A stretch of DNA of 64,000 nt from Membranipora membranacea (lineage: Eukaryota; Bryozoa; Gymnolaemata; Cheilostomatida; Membraniporidae): positions 10,264,062 through 10,328,061 of the forward strand of contig OU612074.1 of the NCBI GenBank assembly GCA_914767715.1, in the 5' to 3' direction. Numbering within the stretch: position 1 is the first letter of the stretch; each line of letters opens with the position of its first letter. Below the pieces are notes generated by a model. It searched no databases, was not told where the DNA came from, and was given only the letters and a program-made list of their open reading frames with translations. Positions 32,764-42,942 of the stretch are shown in pieces. The position numbers and the translations under genes are program-made.

Positions 32764-34934
32764 GTGTCTGTGAAAGTTTGATTGCTCTAACACAGCTGTG
32801 CAGGGCGTGAATGCATCACACCTTGAATCTGCTACAGCAACACAAGAACACAGTTACATATCAAGCTTCGGAGCTGTACGGTTGCAGTACATTACTGAAG
32901 GATAAACACTGAAGATCTTGATTAAATTTTGATTACCTCGTTTGTGAAGAAACAGCAATAGACTTGAATTTATTCAAAGGTCACAGTACATAAGCATTTT
33001 CGAAAACTATTTACATAAATTTATTATTGATATGAGTGTAGGCGACAGATGCGATTAATATAAGCAGTATAAACCTATAATTTGAGGCAGCAAACATATC
33101 TGCAGTAGCATTCCTCTCTCGGCATACTATGGATAATTATACAGTCAGCATGGAGCACCAGTAGTGATTAGCGAGAACCTTCACAAAAACAGAGACTACA
33201 TCTGGGTTAATTACTACCAGCAGCTAAAAGAGATAGCAGAAGTTCTCAAAATATCTGGTGTCCGCGTGACGTAACGTAACAATGATCTGCTGACCATCCC
33301 AACTCATAATCACAGCTTTCTACCAAAGACTGCGGCAATGTCTGCATAACACAGCTCAACAGTAGTCCAATTTTCATCTCCCTTTTCAGGAATACAACCA
33401 ATATCTCATGCAATGACAGATTAAGACACTCAAATCGCTTATCATTCCATCACTGTAACCGAGAAACAATAGGAGTGCCGCTTACCCGTTGTCACATGAC
33501 CCGTTGAACAGTTGTTCATAGACGGAACTTACAAAACTTACACCTTAGAGTAAGTACGGAGCTTATTATAAATATTAACACTTGTGTGGACAGCGATAAT
33601 GCAGCATCCTACGAGCTTGAGTCAAAGGAATGACGTCAAGTTCTTCTCGCCTTTCTCCTACGAAGCGAAAAGTCTACTTTTCAATGAGGGTAGGTTCTGT
33701 GCAGAGCCTGCGGGCGATTGTTCACTTTTTGCACAGGTTATTGTATTTGGACTTTGGAGTAAAGTTTCTTCAGGTATTTCAGTCTAAATTATTGATACGA
33801 CTTTCAATCAACTGCTCATTATAATTAGCAGGGTATCTTAAAGCATGGGTAAACTTATTTTTTAGATTTCAAGCTCAAATGATTGAATATTGACTAGGTA
33901 AACATTACAACAGCACAGTGAGGTCAATTTGTAAGACCGTAAATTTACAAGTCTAGAACAATCATGGCAATGACCACCGATCAGAACCTTCCACACGTAG
34001 GTTGTGCTAAGAATCATGTTTTCATTTACCAGCGGTTGTTCATCCAAGTAAGTCACAAGCTACAGCTACACACAATGGTAACTTCAATAATACATTTACC
34101 ATATGATCTTACTCATTAATTACATTTGCTTTGAAGAGTAAGTCTACATATGTGTGAATGTTGTTGTAACTTAGACAAGCTGTTGCAGCTGGGAAAGACA
34201 GAGCGTCATGGGATGGTCTCCAGCATCCCTTGTGCCATAAAATCATTGTTTTTGTCAGCACATCAGAGCACAACAAAATAAGGATATGCAGCTCATGGGA
34301 ACAGAACTAAAGCATTGTGGGATACATTGTTTTACTATTACAGACATGATGTAATAACATTGGAAAATTGATCACAATAAAGACTTAATTAAACTGGGGC
34401 ACTCATTCATGCTAAGAGTGCATGTGATTTAAATCTAATCTCAGTAGTCCCGCTGCATGCGCTAATCAACCTATACATGTTTATCTGTTGAGTGCTGATT
34501 TTGACATATTTCTTGCGGTCGAAGATCAATTTTAAAATTTGAATTTCAGTTGCTGTGGGAATGAGAAAGTGCGATCAAAGTAAACATAAGTCATCCCACA
34601 GGCATTTCTATAACTCATCAATCATGTTATGTTTTCTTGTCATTTCTTGAGTGGGTGGTAGTGGCTAGAGACCATACCCTCCATAGATAAACAGGATTTT
34701 TTTAGTTTTATTTGTTTATTGGAACTTCTTGACATAGAGTGCATCATTGTTCTTGATAAACCCTGGAGAAGTAAGTTTAATTTAGGGTTGACTAAGTGTG
34801 AGGTAGCACTTAACTGTGTGTGTAGCTAGGTTGAGATCTATATAAGGTAAAGAGAGGGAGTAAATGTTAGCTAGCTTTTAAGTTAGCTATTTGAAGCAGA
34901 TACTTCACTCCTCTAGGGTAGAACATTTCCCTGA

Positions 34935-35060
34935 CCTTAGTCTAAGTGCTCAGGCAGCGGCAGCGCAGGTTAGTAGAATTACATGATCAACCATTCATTC
35001 ATGAGTGTTTGATAGTGCAATGCCACTAACGCGCATTGCAACAGTCTGAGCACTTAGACT
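34935..35060. repeat. Diverged hairpin MITE of the TTTAAGTGCTC family
   Basis: It starts TAGTCTAAGTGCTCAGGC and ends with the inverse GAGCACTTAGACTA. The interior is only partly self-complementary. The flanks do not show a clean 9-base duplication. Further relatives lie at 37000-37080, 48778-48912, 49478-49590 and 49600-49700. Confidence 0.65.
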
Positions 35061-35117
35061 ACCTTGATGTTTCCGTGTGCTATGCACAGTATCTGTATCT
35101 GTGTAACTTGTTTTTAG

Positions 35118-38100
35118 TGACAGAGGGTGACACTGATATGCAGTTGACTCATGTCTCTTGGTACACGGCAAGCTTTTCCTGGCAGAGTAACTACTCAGTC
35201 TCTACAAGTCACTACGAGCTTTACTGTGTACCACTCAACTCATCACATGTAACTTATAACCGTACTATCCTACTAGACGGCATGTTGAACAACTATACTC
35301 TGAGGGTAAGTGGAAAAAATGACTATGTTCCCACAATGCATTGTTTTTTCGGGACTCTTTACCTCATATGTATTACCCATAATACATTGTTGTTTTTGAG
35401 ACTCGTTACCTCACAAATAACATAAAACTGTACAATTCTATTAGACGGTATGCTAAATCACTACACTCTGAGGGTAAGTGGAGACAATGTCCCCTTACCC
35501 ATAATGCATTGGTTTGGGTTTTTCCCGAAAAAATGGACATAGAAGTTTCTGAGGATTTTCTGATCAGTTAATAATAACACGTAAAACTTCGGTCTTATAA
35601 AACCTCTCTCTCTCAAGTCTCAATGTGACATTTCTTTCTGGGAACCAGCTAGCTAAACTCTAGTGCAAACTGACCAAAAGTCAACCCCTTGCTAACTAAA
35701 CTGAATTCTAGCTAATAATTACTCATCTGGGTTTATAAATGGGTACGAAGATCTTAGCTTGGTTTGCAGTTATCCTTCATGGCATCAAACGTAAGAGGTT
35801 TATCATGGCCTTGTCACAAAGCTACAAAAAAATTGGCTGCGTGACAAGGCTAGGTTTATTCTCATTACTTATTATTTGATTCTTATTACTGCAAGGCATA
35901 TTTTTTAAATAAGTCGATCTCTCACAATTTGTCTGAGCCAACCAATGGTCTAATGAGTGTTGACTTAATCAACACATCCGAAGCACTTCAGGCAAAAGCA
36001 TCAGAAAGGTGTGGAAGTTCTAGTTCATCTCAAATTATCCCATAACTCCTTCCTTACGTTCCACAAAATGTTAAATAGAACAGGGATGTAACTTCAAGTT
36101 TTTGCCTTCATCTTGTCTTTAAAGGGTAACCAAGGTTTCACAGCAATGCATTAATGGGTAGCAAATATTGTGCTGGGCAGCATCAGCTTTGTGCATTACG
36201 CGATGCAAAACTCAAAGTAGTTGCTGACTCTAAGCTGGGTAACACTTCAGTTTAGGGGAGGTTCCAATACTTTGCTGTAATAATTATAGAGCACAGGCTA
36301 AATAATAACAGGAACAGGAAACTGCTATGTGGTATTCTCTTTTAGCTGAGTTTGAGTGCCTGATGGAAGAAATGTTTCACAAGAATTCTGGCTGAATAAT
36401 CATCCGAATTATATTTTGTCTTTTTCCCCATGCAGAAGGTGCAATCTGCTATTAATCAATGGCCATCAATGAGAAGTTGTTTGAAACCTTGGTTGCACTT
36501 TAAACCTTCGGCTGACAACCATAAAGCTAACACATTTGGCTGACAACAATGGGGGTCCCCCCAGATATTTTGAACAGTACCTTCTCCGCTCACAACATTA
36601 TCATCCTTGGTAGGCACCTGGCAATTGATTTGAAATTAAATGGAAAAGTTCTTTCCTTGCAGGCTAATTCAATATTAGTCAATATTGATTATGCTGTTAA
36701 AGAGCGAAGGATTAATATAGACTTGTTGAAGTGGATGTAAATAAAATCCGAGTGATTACTGCATATCTATTTACTAATTACTCTGGTATTGAGTTGTGCT
36801 AATTGGTCCAGGATATTGTCTAGCCTATCCCATTCACAATGTCAAAGTCCTAAAGAAAAGAATGAGTCTGCTCGGCAGCCGGACTCTTACCTCTCGATTG
36901 AACAAACTCTTTGCCGGGAGGGAGTGGGGGGCAGGGGGGCAAGAGTCTGGACGGAATGAATAAGTCTTATCAGCAGCCCGGACTCTTAGCTCATGGTAGT
37001 TTAAGTGCATAGGCAAGCTGTACAGACAACATCCTGGACCAATGCCACTCACTCACATTGTAGCCCTCTGAGCATTTAGACAAACCTCTTAGCAGCCCAA
37101 ATCTTACCTCTTGGGTTAACAAATTTTGCGTATGTGTCATGGTTTAACACTTCCTCACATGAATTTGCTGTTAAAGCAGTTGGTGAATGAATCATTGGCC
37201 ATGGCAGTGTATTCGTTGCTTAAGTTTTAATTTCATTCAATTACCACGCTTGATACATTGATGTCTTGTGGCATATTGAAACCTTGTCATTGTGATGGTT
37301 TTAACAGTTCCTTACAGAGATTTGCTGTTTTAGCAATCAAGGCTGGATATATCATTGGCCATAGCTAATGCAATGTATTTTTTGATGAGGTTTAATCAGA
37401 GACTATAGATATATCTATAGTCTCTGGTTTAATTTCATTCACCAGTCAAATTCTGCTCAACGCAGTGATATACTTATAGCTTAACGAAATCTTGACAGCA
37501 TCATAAACTTCACAAAAAGTGTCTCTCAGCTACATGGAGTGATGACTTGAAAACAGCTTCGAGCTTATCACACTTATGTATTATGACAGACTGAGCAATG
37601 AACTCCCTTTCCCCAGAGGGAGTTCATTGTACCGAGCAATGAAGGAAGTTCATCGGACTGAGTGTTGCCTGTTCTCCCAGCTACTGTTACATTCAGATGG
37701 ACTTAGGTAGCCGCTTTCTCTAGTCTTTACTTTCTCCAACATAATGCCAGGGTTCCATCTTCCTGTTATATTTACCGATGCAAGCCATGGCTGTCGCTTG
37801 TAACAATTTTTTTTAATGTAAAAATCAGCACCAAAAGATTGTCTTCTCATGTGCCTGGATTGGATAACTCCTACAATATCCTAGGATGAATACATAACAC
37901 TCTTATGGTCTGCACTTACTCACTGACCAATTACTCGCTTTAAGTTATATGTATATATATTACTCCCATCATCATTACCAGTTCACCTTCAGAAATGGTT
38001 TACATAAAGTGACAAAATCACTAAGTGACAAAATCACGAAGTGACAAAATTACGAATGCTTTTTGTTGAAAGATAGCATGAGCATGATAGTATTTGTTAG

Positions 38101-39802
38101 ATCTTTGTTTACATCAACTTAGTTTATTCTCCCATAGGATTTGAAGCCGTCGATGAGATACCAAGCTTGGGTTATGAACTACTTCTCTACACAAGAGGCG
38201 ACAGATGTACTAAGGAGTAACAGTGTCGAGTTTGTGACAGACCCAGGTAAGATATTGTTCCTTGACCTGCCAACAAACAAATGGGATTTGAAGCTTATTT
38301 TTCATCCCTGAATCTAATTCATTTTTCAAGACGTTTCGTCCTAAAACTACCTGTATTACTGAATGATCTGTTTGGTATTTGGCCATTGATAAATAACCCT
38401 CCATTTGTGACAACAGTTATCCTTTTCTGATTAATAAATCAATGAAGGAGATAAACGTAGTGGTTGGTGACATCATCCATGCACTCCCTATTTTACACTG
38501 GAATCCTCGGGGAGATCAGTTAATCCTCAATCCAGAATTAATTGAACTGCATTCCTAGCAGATGTGTTAGCTTTGATTTCGATCAAGTTTGATTCAATTT
38601 GCATGCATTCCTGTTCCTGCGGTGTGACAAACTGAGGGGGAGAAACTTCGAATGCAGGCAAACTGACCAAACTTGGTCTAGCTCTGATTAGTTGTTGGGT
38701 GGAGGAGAGAGCCATCCCAGATCAGATGGTACTTATATAGAGGTATAGTGAAATTGAACCTGAATCCAATTTCACTTTCACAATATCTCAATAAGTACTT
38801 TCATCTGACCTGGCATCAGCTCTCACCCACCCACCAACCAGCAAAGCAAACACATCAGCTATTGCTTCCCCCAAACATCGTCAGGGACTGATGAATTTAT
38901 ATATTTTCTATCTTTACACAGTACCTTCCGAGATAGCACAGACACTGATATTGAGTCAGGTTGTCGATGTGGTGCTCATTCTGTGTCTATTGGCTTGCTG
39001 GGGTAGTGCCTGTTTTGTATTCTACAAACAATGGAGCTCTTTCCACCTACAGCTTCCGAATAAGTATACACATTATAAGAATCTACCAAAGGGTCTGGAA
39101 AACATAAAGGTATGATACTGTCCTAAGCATTCATTTGTAAAGACTTCATGCACTTATATGCAAAATGCTCATTCATTTGTTAAGACTTCATGCTCTTATA
39201 TGCGAGATGGTATTATTCATCATGACACACCAAGAAGGAAGTAAATACACCCAAGGGGGCAGCAACAAGTCGAGAATGCTCTCCCAACGGGACTCAAAAT
39301 GCATGCTTTGTGCGGCACAACTTGTTAGGCAATGAACAGTGGGCATATGTTAATTGATTGCGCGACTTCGCCGACAGCTTGACCACCAGCTGATCAATCA
39401 TTTGTTTTGTTTTATCTGTTTTATGTTGTCAACAATTCACATATGATCAAGGAAGAAATATATACAAGAGATGCATCCTCTTCAACTAATTTCTTCTTCG
39501 GAGTTATGATCACATGAAACCAAAACAGACAACTCCAAGCATTTTAGAATTATGATATGCTAATAATGACCATTTTTATTCACCTGATTTAGGTAATTAA
39601 ACGAGCCCAGGATAGTGTGATTTACAGAAATCACAATCGTACAATGTCCATACAGATAACTGAGAGGAACAGGAAGTTAGCTCGTATGCACACCTCACCT
39701 GGAGCGCTGACAGGAATTATGGAACATTCACATGGCCAAGAAAATTCAGATATATCCATCAAAAAACCCGGATACAAGAGAAGAACTACCGCTCTAACAT
39801 GA
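35118..39802 (+). CDS. Single-pass membrane protein with one FN3 domain
   Basis: Four exons join in frame: 35118-35305, 38138-38246, 38922-39109, 39593-39802 (TGA). The N terminus is missing; see the candidate exon at 32655. Exons 1-2 form a fibronectin type III domain: SWYTASFSW, YELYC, ILLDGMLNNYTL and the tyrosine-corner segment LKPSMRYQAWV. Four N-glycosylation sequons (NYS, NSS, NRT, NYT) lie in the first exon, supporting an extracellular location. Exon 3 holds a transmembrane helix (VVDVVLILCLLACWG). The cytoplasmic tail of about 95 residues is basic and contains DSVIYRN, a possible tyrosine phosphorylation site. There is no kinase or phosphatase domain. It looks like a small receptor or adhesion protein; its ligand is unknown. 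The gene converges on PDRG1. Confidence 0.75.
35417..35510 (+). pseudogene. Orphan partial copy of FN3 exon and donor
   Basis: The 3' end of the exon at 35118-35305 plus its intron start recurs 168 bases downstream. It still reads TILLDGMLNHYTLR before an intact GTAAGT and remains open over that part. It lacks an acceptor and the 5' part of the exon. It is a tandem duplication remnant in the intron, probably unused except possibly as an alternative 5' splice site. Confidence 0.75.
37397..37426. repeat. Perfect 30-bp palindrome
   Basis: CAGAGACTATAGAT followed by ATATCTATAGTCTCTG is an exact self-complement with no spacer, in the FN3 gene's first intron. Perfect palindromes can mark recent foldback insertions or local template-switch events. 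Confidence 0.9.
37596..37629. repeat. 13-bp-stem hairpin
   Basis: CAATGAACTCCCT (37596-37608) and AGGGAGTTCATTG (37617-37629) are exact inverse complements with an 8-base loop, in the first intron of the FN3 gene. Confidence 0.85.
38565..38700. repeat. Diverged copy of the CAAGTTTG inverted-repeat family
   Basis: ATCAAGTTTGATTCAATTTGC on the left and GCAGGCAAACTGACCAAACT on the right recall the element at 27250-27400. The inner part is poorly matched. It lies in intron 2 of the FN3 gene. Confidence 0.5.
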
Positions 39803-40576
39803 ATAACTCCACATTAAACATAGATAAATGTATATGACTGCAGTGGAGTTTTCTTTGTATTGTGTAATTAATGGCTTTATAAACCTCATCGAATCGTCAA
39901 AATATCTCATCCTGCATCAATAATGTGATCAGCTTATTTTTTCACTTAGATCACAGGTATAATGTTACCTTCCAACATGCTGTATATTCTTCTTTCCTAA
40001 CTGATGCCGATTCCCTTCTGAAAATTATTGAAATCATTTTTGGATACAAAACTGGTTGTGACGTAAACATTCAACCAAAAGCTGCAGTCAAACATTTCAT
40101 GGCAATATCTTAAGCCGCAAATATTATGACGGTTTGATAGCACGCTGATTGTAATGTAACATTTATCATATATAAGACTGTGTGTGCTGCATGATATTAT
40201 GGCAGCATAAAGAGTCTGAAGGTTTTATGTTGTTTACAACATACTCATTGATTATTGGATACTTTGATTCAGGTATCGCTTATTTGGCTGAAGAACAGTC
40301 GCAATAAAGAACAGCAAGCATATTATTGGGACTTAATGTTTACAATTTAAAATGTACCAATCACCGTCAGTTGGGGATAAGTAGCTTTTTGAGTTGAGCC
40401 TGTCACTAGGAATGCAATGGATATACCTTAGACTATAAGCCTAAATATAGTCAGTATCATTCCTTGGACGCTGAACAGTTTAGGGGACGAGCGTTTCCCT
40501 TTACCAAGAGATGTCTACTCCTAGTAGAGCACAAATGAATGAAGCCTATCCTGGCAGGGTGTATTTGAGGGTGTGA
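39803..40576. other. Convergent intergenic region
   Basis: The 3' ends of the FN3 gene (+) and PDRG1 (-) face each other across this interval. I see no exon. It presumably holds both 3' UTRs. Confidence 0.6.
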
Positions 40577-40987
40577 TCACAGCAGCTTGTTAAGAGAGGC
40601 CTGCTCCTCTTTTGAGAGAGCTGTCAGATTGAACCCAGCTGCTTTTGACTTCCCTTCAACATCTCTAACTTTGTTGAGTTTAGCTTTCAGTCCGTCTCTC
40701 GTAGATTTTATATCCTCATCTAATTTCTTATGAGAATCATCAAGCATCTGAACAACACAGTCATTCTTCATCTTAATAAAGGTGTTACCATAGCACACCC
40801 AAGTCTTGTTACTGTCTAGCGGTGTTTTCTCCTTGATAACTTTACGTACTGCAGTTCTAGCTTCTCGTGTTTGATTTCTTTTCCTGTCGAGATCTACGAC
40901 GCTTTGACGCTCCTCTAGTAAGTCCTGAGCTGCCAGCTCAAGCTCTGAGAGATGCACCAGCAGCCTGTTAGTGTCAATTGTATCCAT
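40577..40987 (-). CDS. PDRG1: p53 and DNA damage-regulated protein 1 (prefoldin-like)
   Basis: A single coding exon of 136 residues, close to the 133 of the human protein as I recall it. It reads VVDLDRKRNQTREA near residue 33, VCYGNTFIKMKND near 66, and ends with GFNLTALSKEEQASLNKLL; these positions match PDRG1 landmarks (a VDLD-KRNQ motif, a CFGN-FIKM motif and a GFNL tail). It is helical throughout with Lys/Glu-rich coiled coils at both ends, as in beta-type prefoldins. In other animals PDRG1 belongs to the R2TP/prefoldin-like co-chaperone that helps assemble RNA polymerases. I chose ATG 40987 and not the upstream ATG at 41062, because an acceptor (TCTTCAG, exon start 40995) lies just before it; the upstream part is intron. 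A non-coding 5' exon is expected upstream. Confidence 0.93.
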   Translation of the reverse strand: MDTIDTNRLLVHLSELELAAQDLLEERQSVVDLDRKRNQTREARTAVRKVIKEKTPLDSNKTWVCYGNTFIKMKNDCVVQMLDDSHKKLDEDIKSTRDGLKAKLNKVRDVEGKSKAAGFNLTALSKEEQASLNKLL

Positions 40988-41106
40988 TTTACCACCTGAA
41001 GAGAAAGATACTATTTGAAAGATTGTAAAATAATGTAACAACTCAGTCACATGTATGCGCACATGATTTTATTTCACTCATGATATCAATCATTATGTGA
41101 CTGAAG

Positions 41107-41208
41107 TCATGGGCCCCTGGGACTCACAAACATGTATTTACTTTACCAATGTCTAGCATCAACAACATTGCAAAGTGAAGACACATAAGTCCCAGGGGCC
41201 TATGACTG
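41107..41208. repeat. Inverted-repeat element with GGGCCCCTGGGACT arms
   Basis: GTCATGGGCCCCTGGGACT on the left and AGTCCCAGGGGCCTATGAC on the right are inverse complements with one or two differences. They flank about 64 non-coding bases. This looks like a MITE upstream of PDRG1. Confidence 0.75.
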
Positions 41209-41479
41209 CCCGTGGTTAGGGGTGTATATTCTAAAAAATTTCACTCACTGACTTTTTAGAGATGAGCATAATGATCGGGCGCAGGCCGTAGGCGTGGCGG
41301 GGAGGGTGTGGGAGGGGCGCTTAAACGGAAATTTTTGCATATCGGTAGCAAAATAGTGCAAGCAGAGAGGTAATTCAATAGCTCACTGAGCTGTTGGGTA
41401 CTTTCAGAAAACAACTCAATAACAGTAGAAGATTACGGTAAAAATGCTCCAGTTATAAAGCACCCATTTGAAAAAAAAA

Positions 41480-41564
41480 CTGACCTTCATGGGATTCGAA
41501 CCCACAACAAATTGATTACCCGTGTTTATAAGGCAGACGCTCTACACACTGAGCTATTCAGCCA
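41480..41564 (-). repeat. tRNA-Ile(TAT)-like pseudogene or SINE head
   Basis: On the minus strand an A-box (ATAGCTCAGTGTGTAGAGC) and a perfect B-box context (GTGGGTTCGAATCCCA) are correctly ordered. The loop CTTATAA would give anticodon TAT. The anticodon stem does not pair, the T-arm spacing is too long by about 15 bases, and the acceptor stem is poor. It is therefore not a normal tRNA gene. It may be the tRNA head of a SINE. Confidence 0.55.
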
Positions 41565-42300
41565 CTCACGGCATTCCGTGGGCCGTGAGTGCTAATATAC
41601 GCCACTGGACTGCCTACCGTGGATTATATTTGAATTTGGGTCGATATGTGAGCGAGACCCTTGGCCCAACAGACCCAAGACCGAGTTAATAATCTGATTG
41701 TGATTTTGAATTTATCTATTTGAAAGACCCGATTGTTAGTGTGCTCCAAAAATAAATAAATGTGCTTAAGCCTACAAGACCTGACTGGTGACCACCATAA
41801 ACACGAGGCTTACCAAAAACTTTATTAGAATAAGAGAAATTACAACACTGCACACTCACTTTACAATTAATTTTTACCATTATACTATTACTTATTAAAT
41901 AATCGAATGAACTAATCCAAGTTCCTGAAGTCACGACGCTGAAGTCGGCGCTAGGAGCTAAGAATCATCAGGTGAGACAAGTTCATGAGTTGACTAAACT
42001 AGACTGACTTACTAAATCAAAATGTTGTATTAGTTTTATTAGCTAGATCTCTTGACGAGTCAGACGTAATGATTTGACATGTACAAATGCCGTGGAGTCC
42101 ATCTAACTGACCTTCCAATTTCAAACACTGTAGGATATGGTTCCTGGAGCAAAGAAGCAAGTGAAAATGTGGCTAACACAGGGTTGCTTGATTTAGCACA
42201 CTTTTCATTTTTTCCTGACCGGAAATTATAGATAAACACTCAAACCCCAGTCGCTGTTAGCATTTATATCAAAGCATACCTGATTAGCTTACTTTTCAAA

Positions 42301-42379
42301 TCACAGCCAATGAGACGAGATATTACAACCACATGGCAGCGTCGCAGTGAAGTGGCAACAGCTCCGAGGAAAACAAGGT
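42301..42379 (+). promoter_or_regulatory. Probable promoter and 5' UTR exon of the zinc-finger gene
   Basis: A CCAAT box (AGCCAATGAG at about 42305) is followed by a segment ending GAAAACAAG|GTAATC near 42379, a reasonable donor. A second exon-like stretch ends CCAGCA|GTAAGT near 42690. Either could splice to the acceptor at 42913, just before the start codon. Whether transcription begins here is inference. Confidence 0.4.
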
Positions 42380-42942
42380 AATCCCGCAGTGAACATTTTC
42401 TTCTCTCTATCTATCTCTGGTGCCAAAAACCAACTCACACTTATCAAACATGAATACCAAGAGATGTCAGATGCTGATATGTGTATACATTATGCCTAAA
42501 TTGTGCGCAGCTGATAGAAAAATAAGTTTTCCTCACTCGTGTTTTTGAAACCTATCATGATGAACAGATAAAGGTGCTTTGTTGTAATATACTTCTGTTT
42601 TCTTGTTCCAACAACAAATTACAAATCGAATGCTTCACAACACAATGACAATCATCATAAGAGTAGTTTGGACACTGCTTTTCTCCAGCAGTAAGTCTTT
42701 GTTGAATTTTATGTTATGGACTGCATGTGATCATCCATAGATCAGCCTTTGGTACCTGTCTGTGTGTATGGCATTTCTAACTAACTGACTGCCACACTGT
42801 TCAAAAACTGTGTTTCTTAACTTTTTAATTATTAATATATATTGTACTCAACTTCAAGTTCAACCTCAATCAATCCTCATGAGTTACATGGACATATGAA
42901 TGTCTCCTTGTAGGATCTTGAGCCCCTGCCCAGAACCTTAAC

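Larger units (their letters stand above)
40996..42300. other. Divergent intergenic region
   Basis: This lies between PDRG1 (-) and the zinc-finger gene (+). It contains an inverted-repeat element (41107-41208) and a tRNA-like element on the minus strand (41480-41564). The 5' exon of PDRG1 must lie in this interval or just beyond it, but I could not place it. Confidence 0.5.

Noticed and set aside
41000-41062. Extended N terminus of PDRG1 starting at 41062
   Set aside because: The extra residues do not resemble PDRG1, and a good acceptor (TCTTCAG) lies directly before the ATG at 40987, so this stretch is intron.
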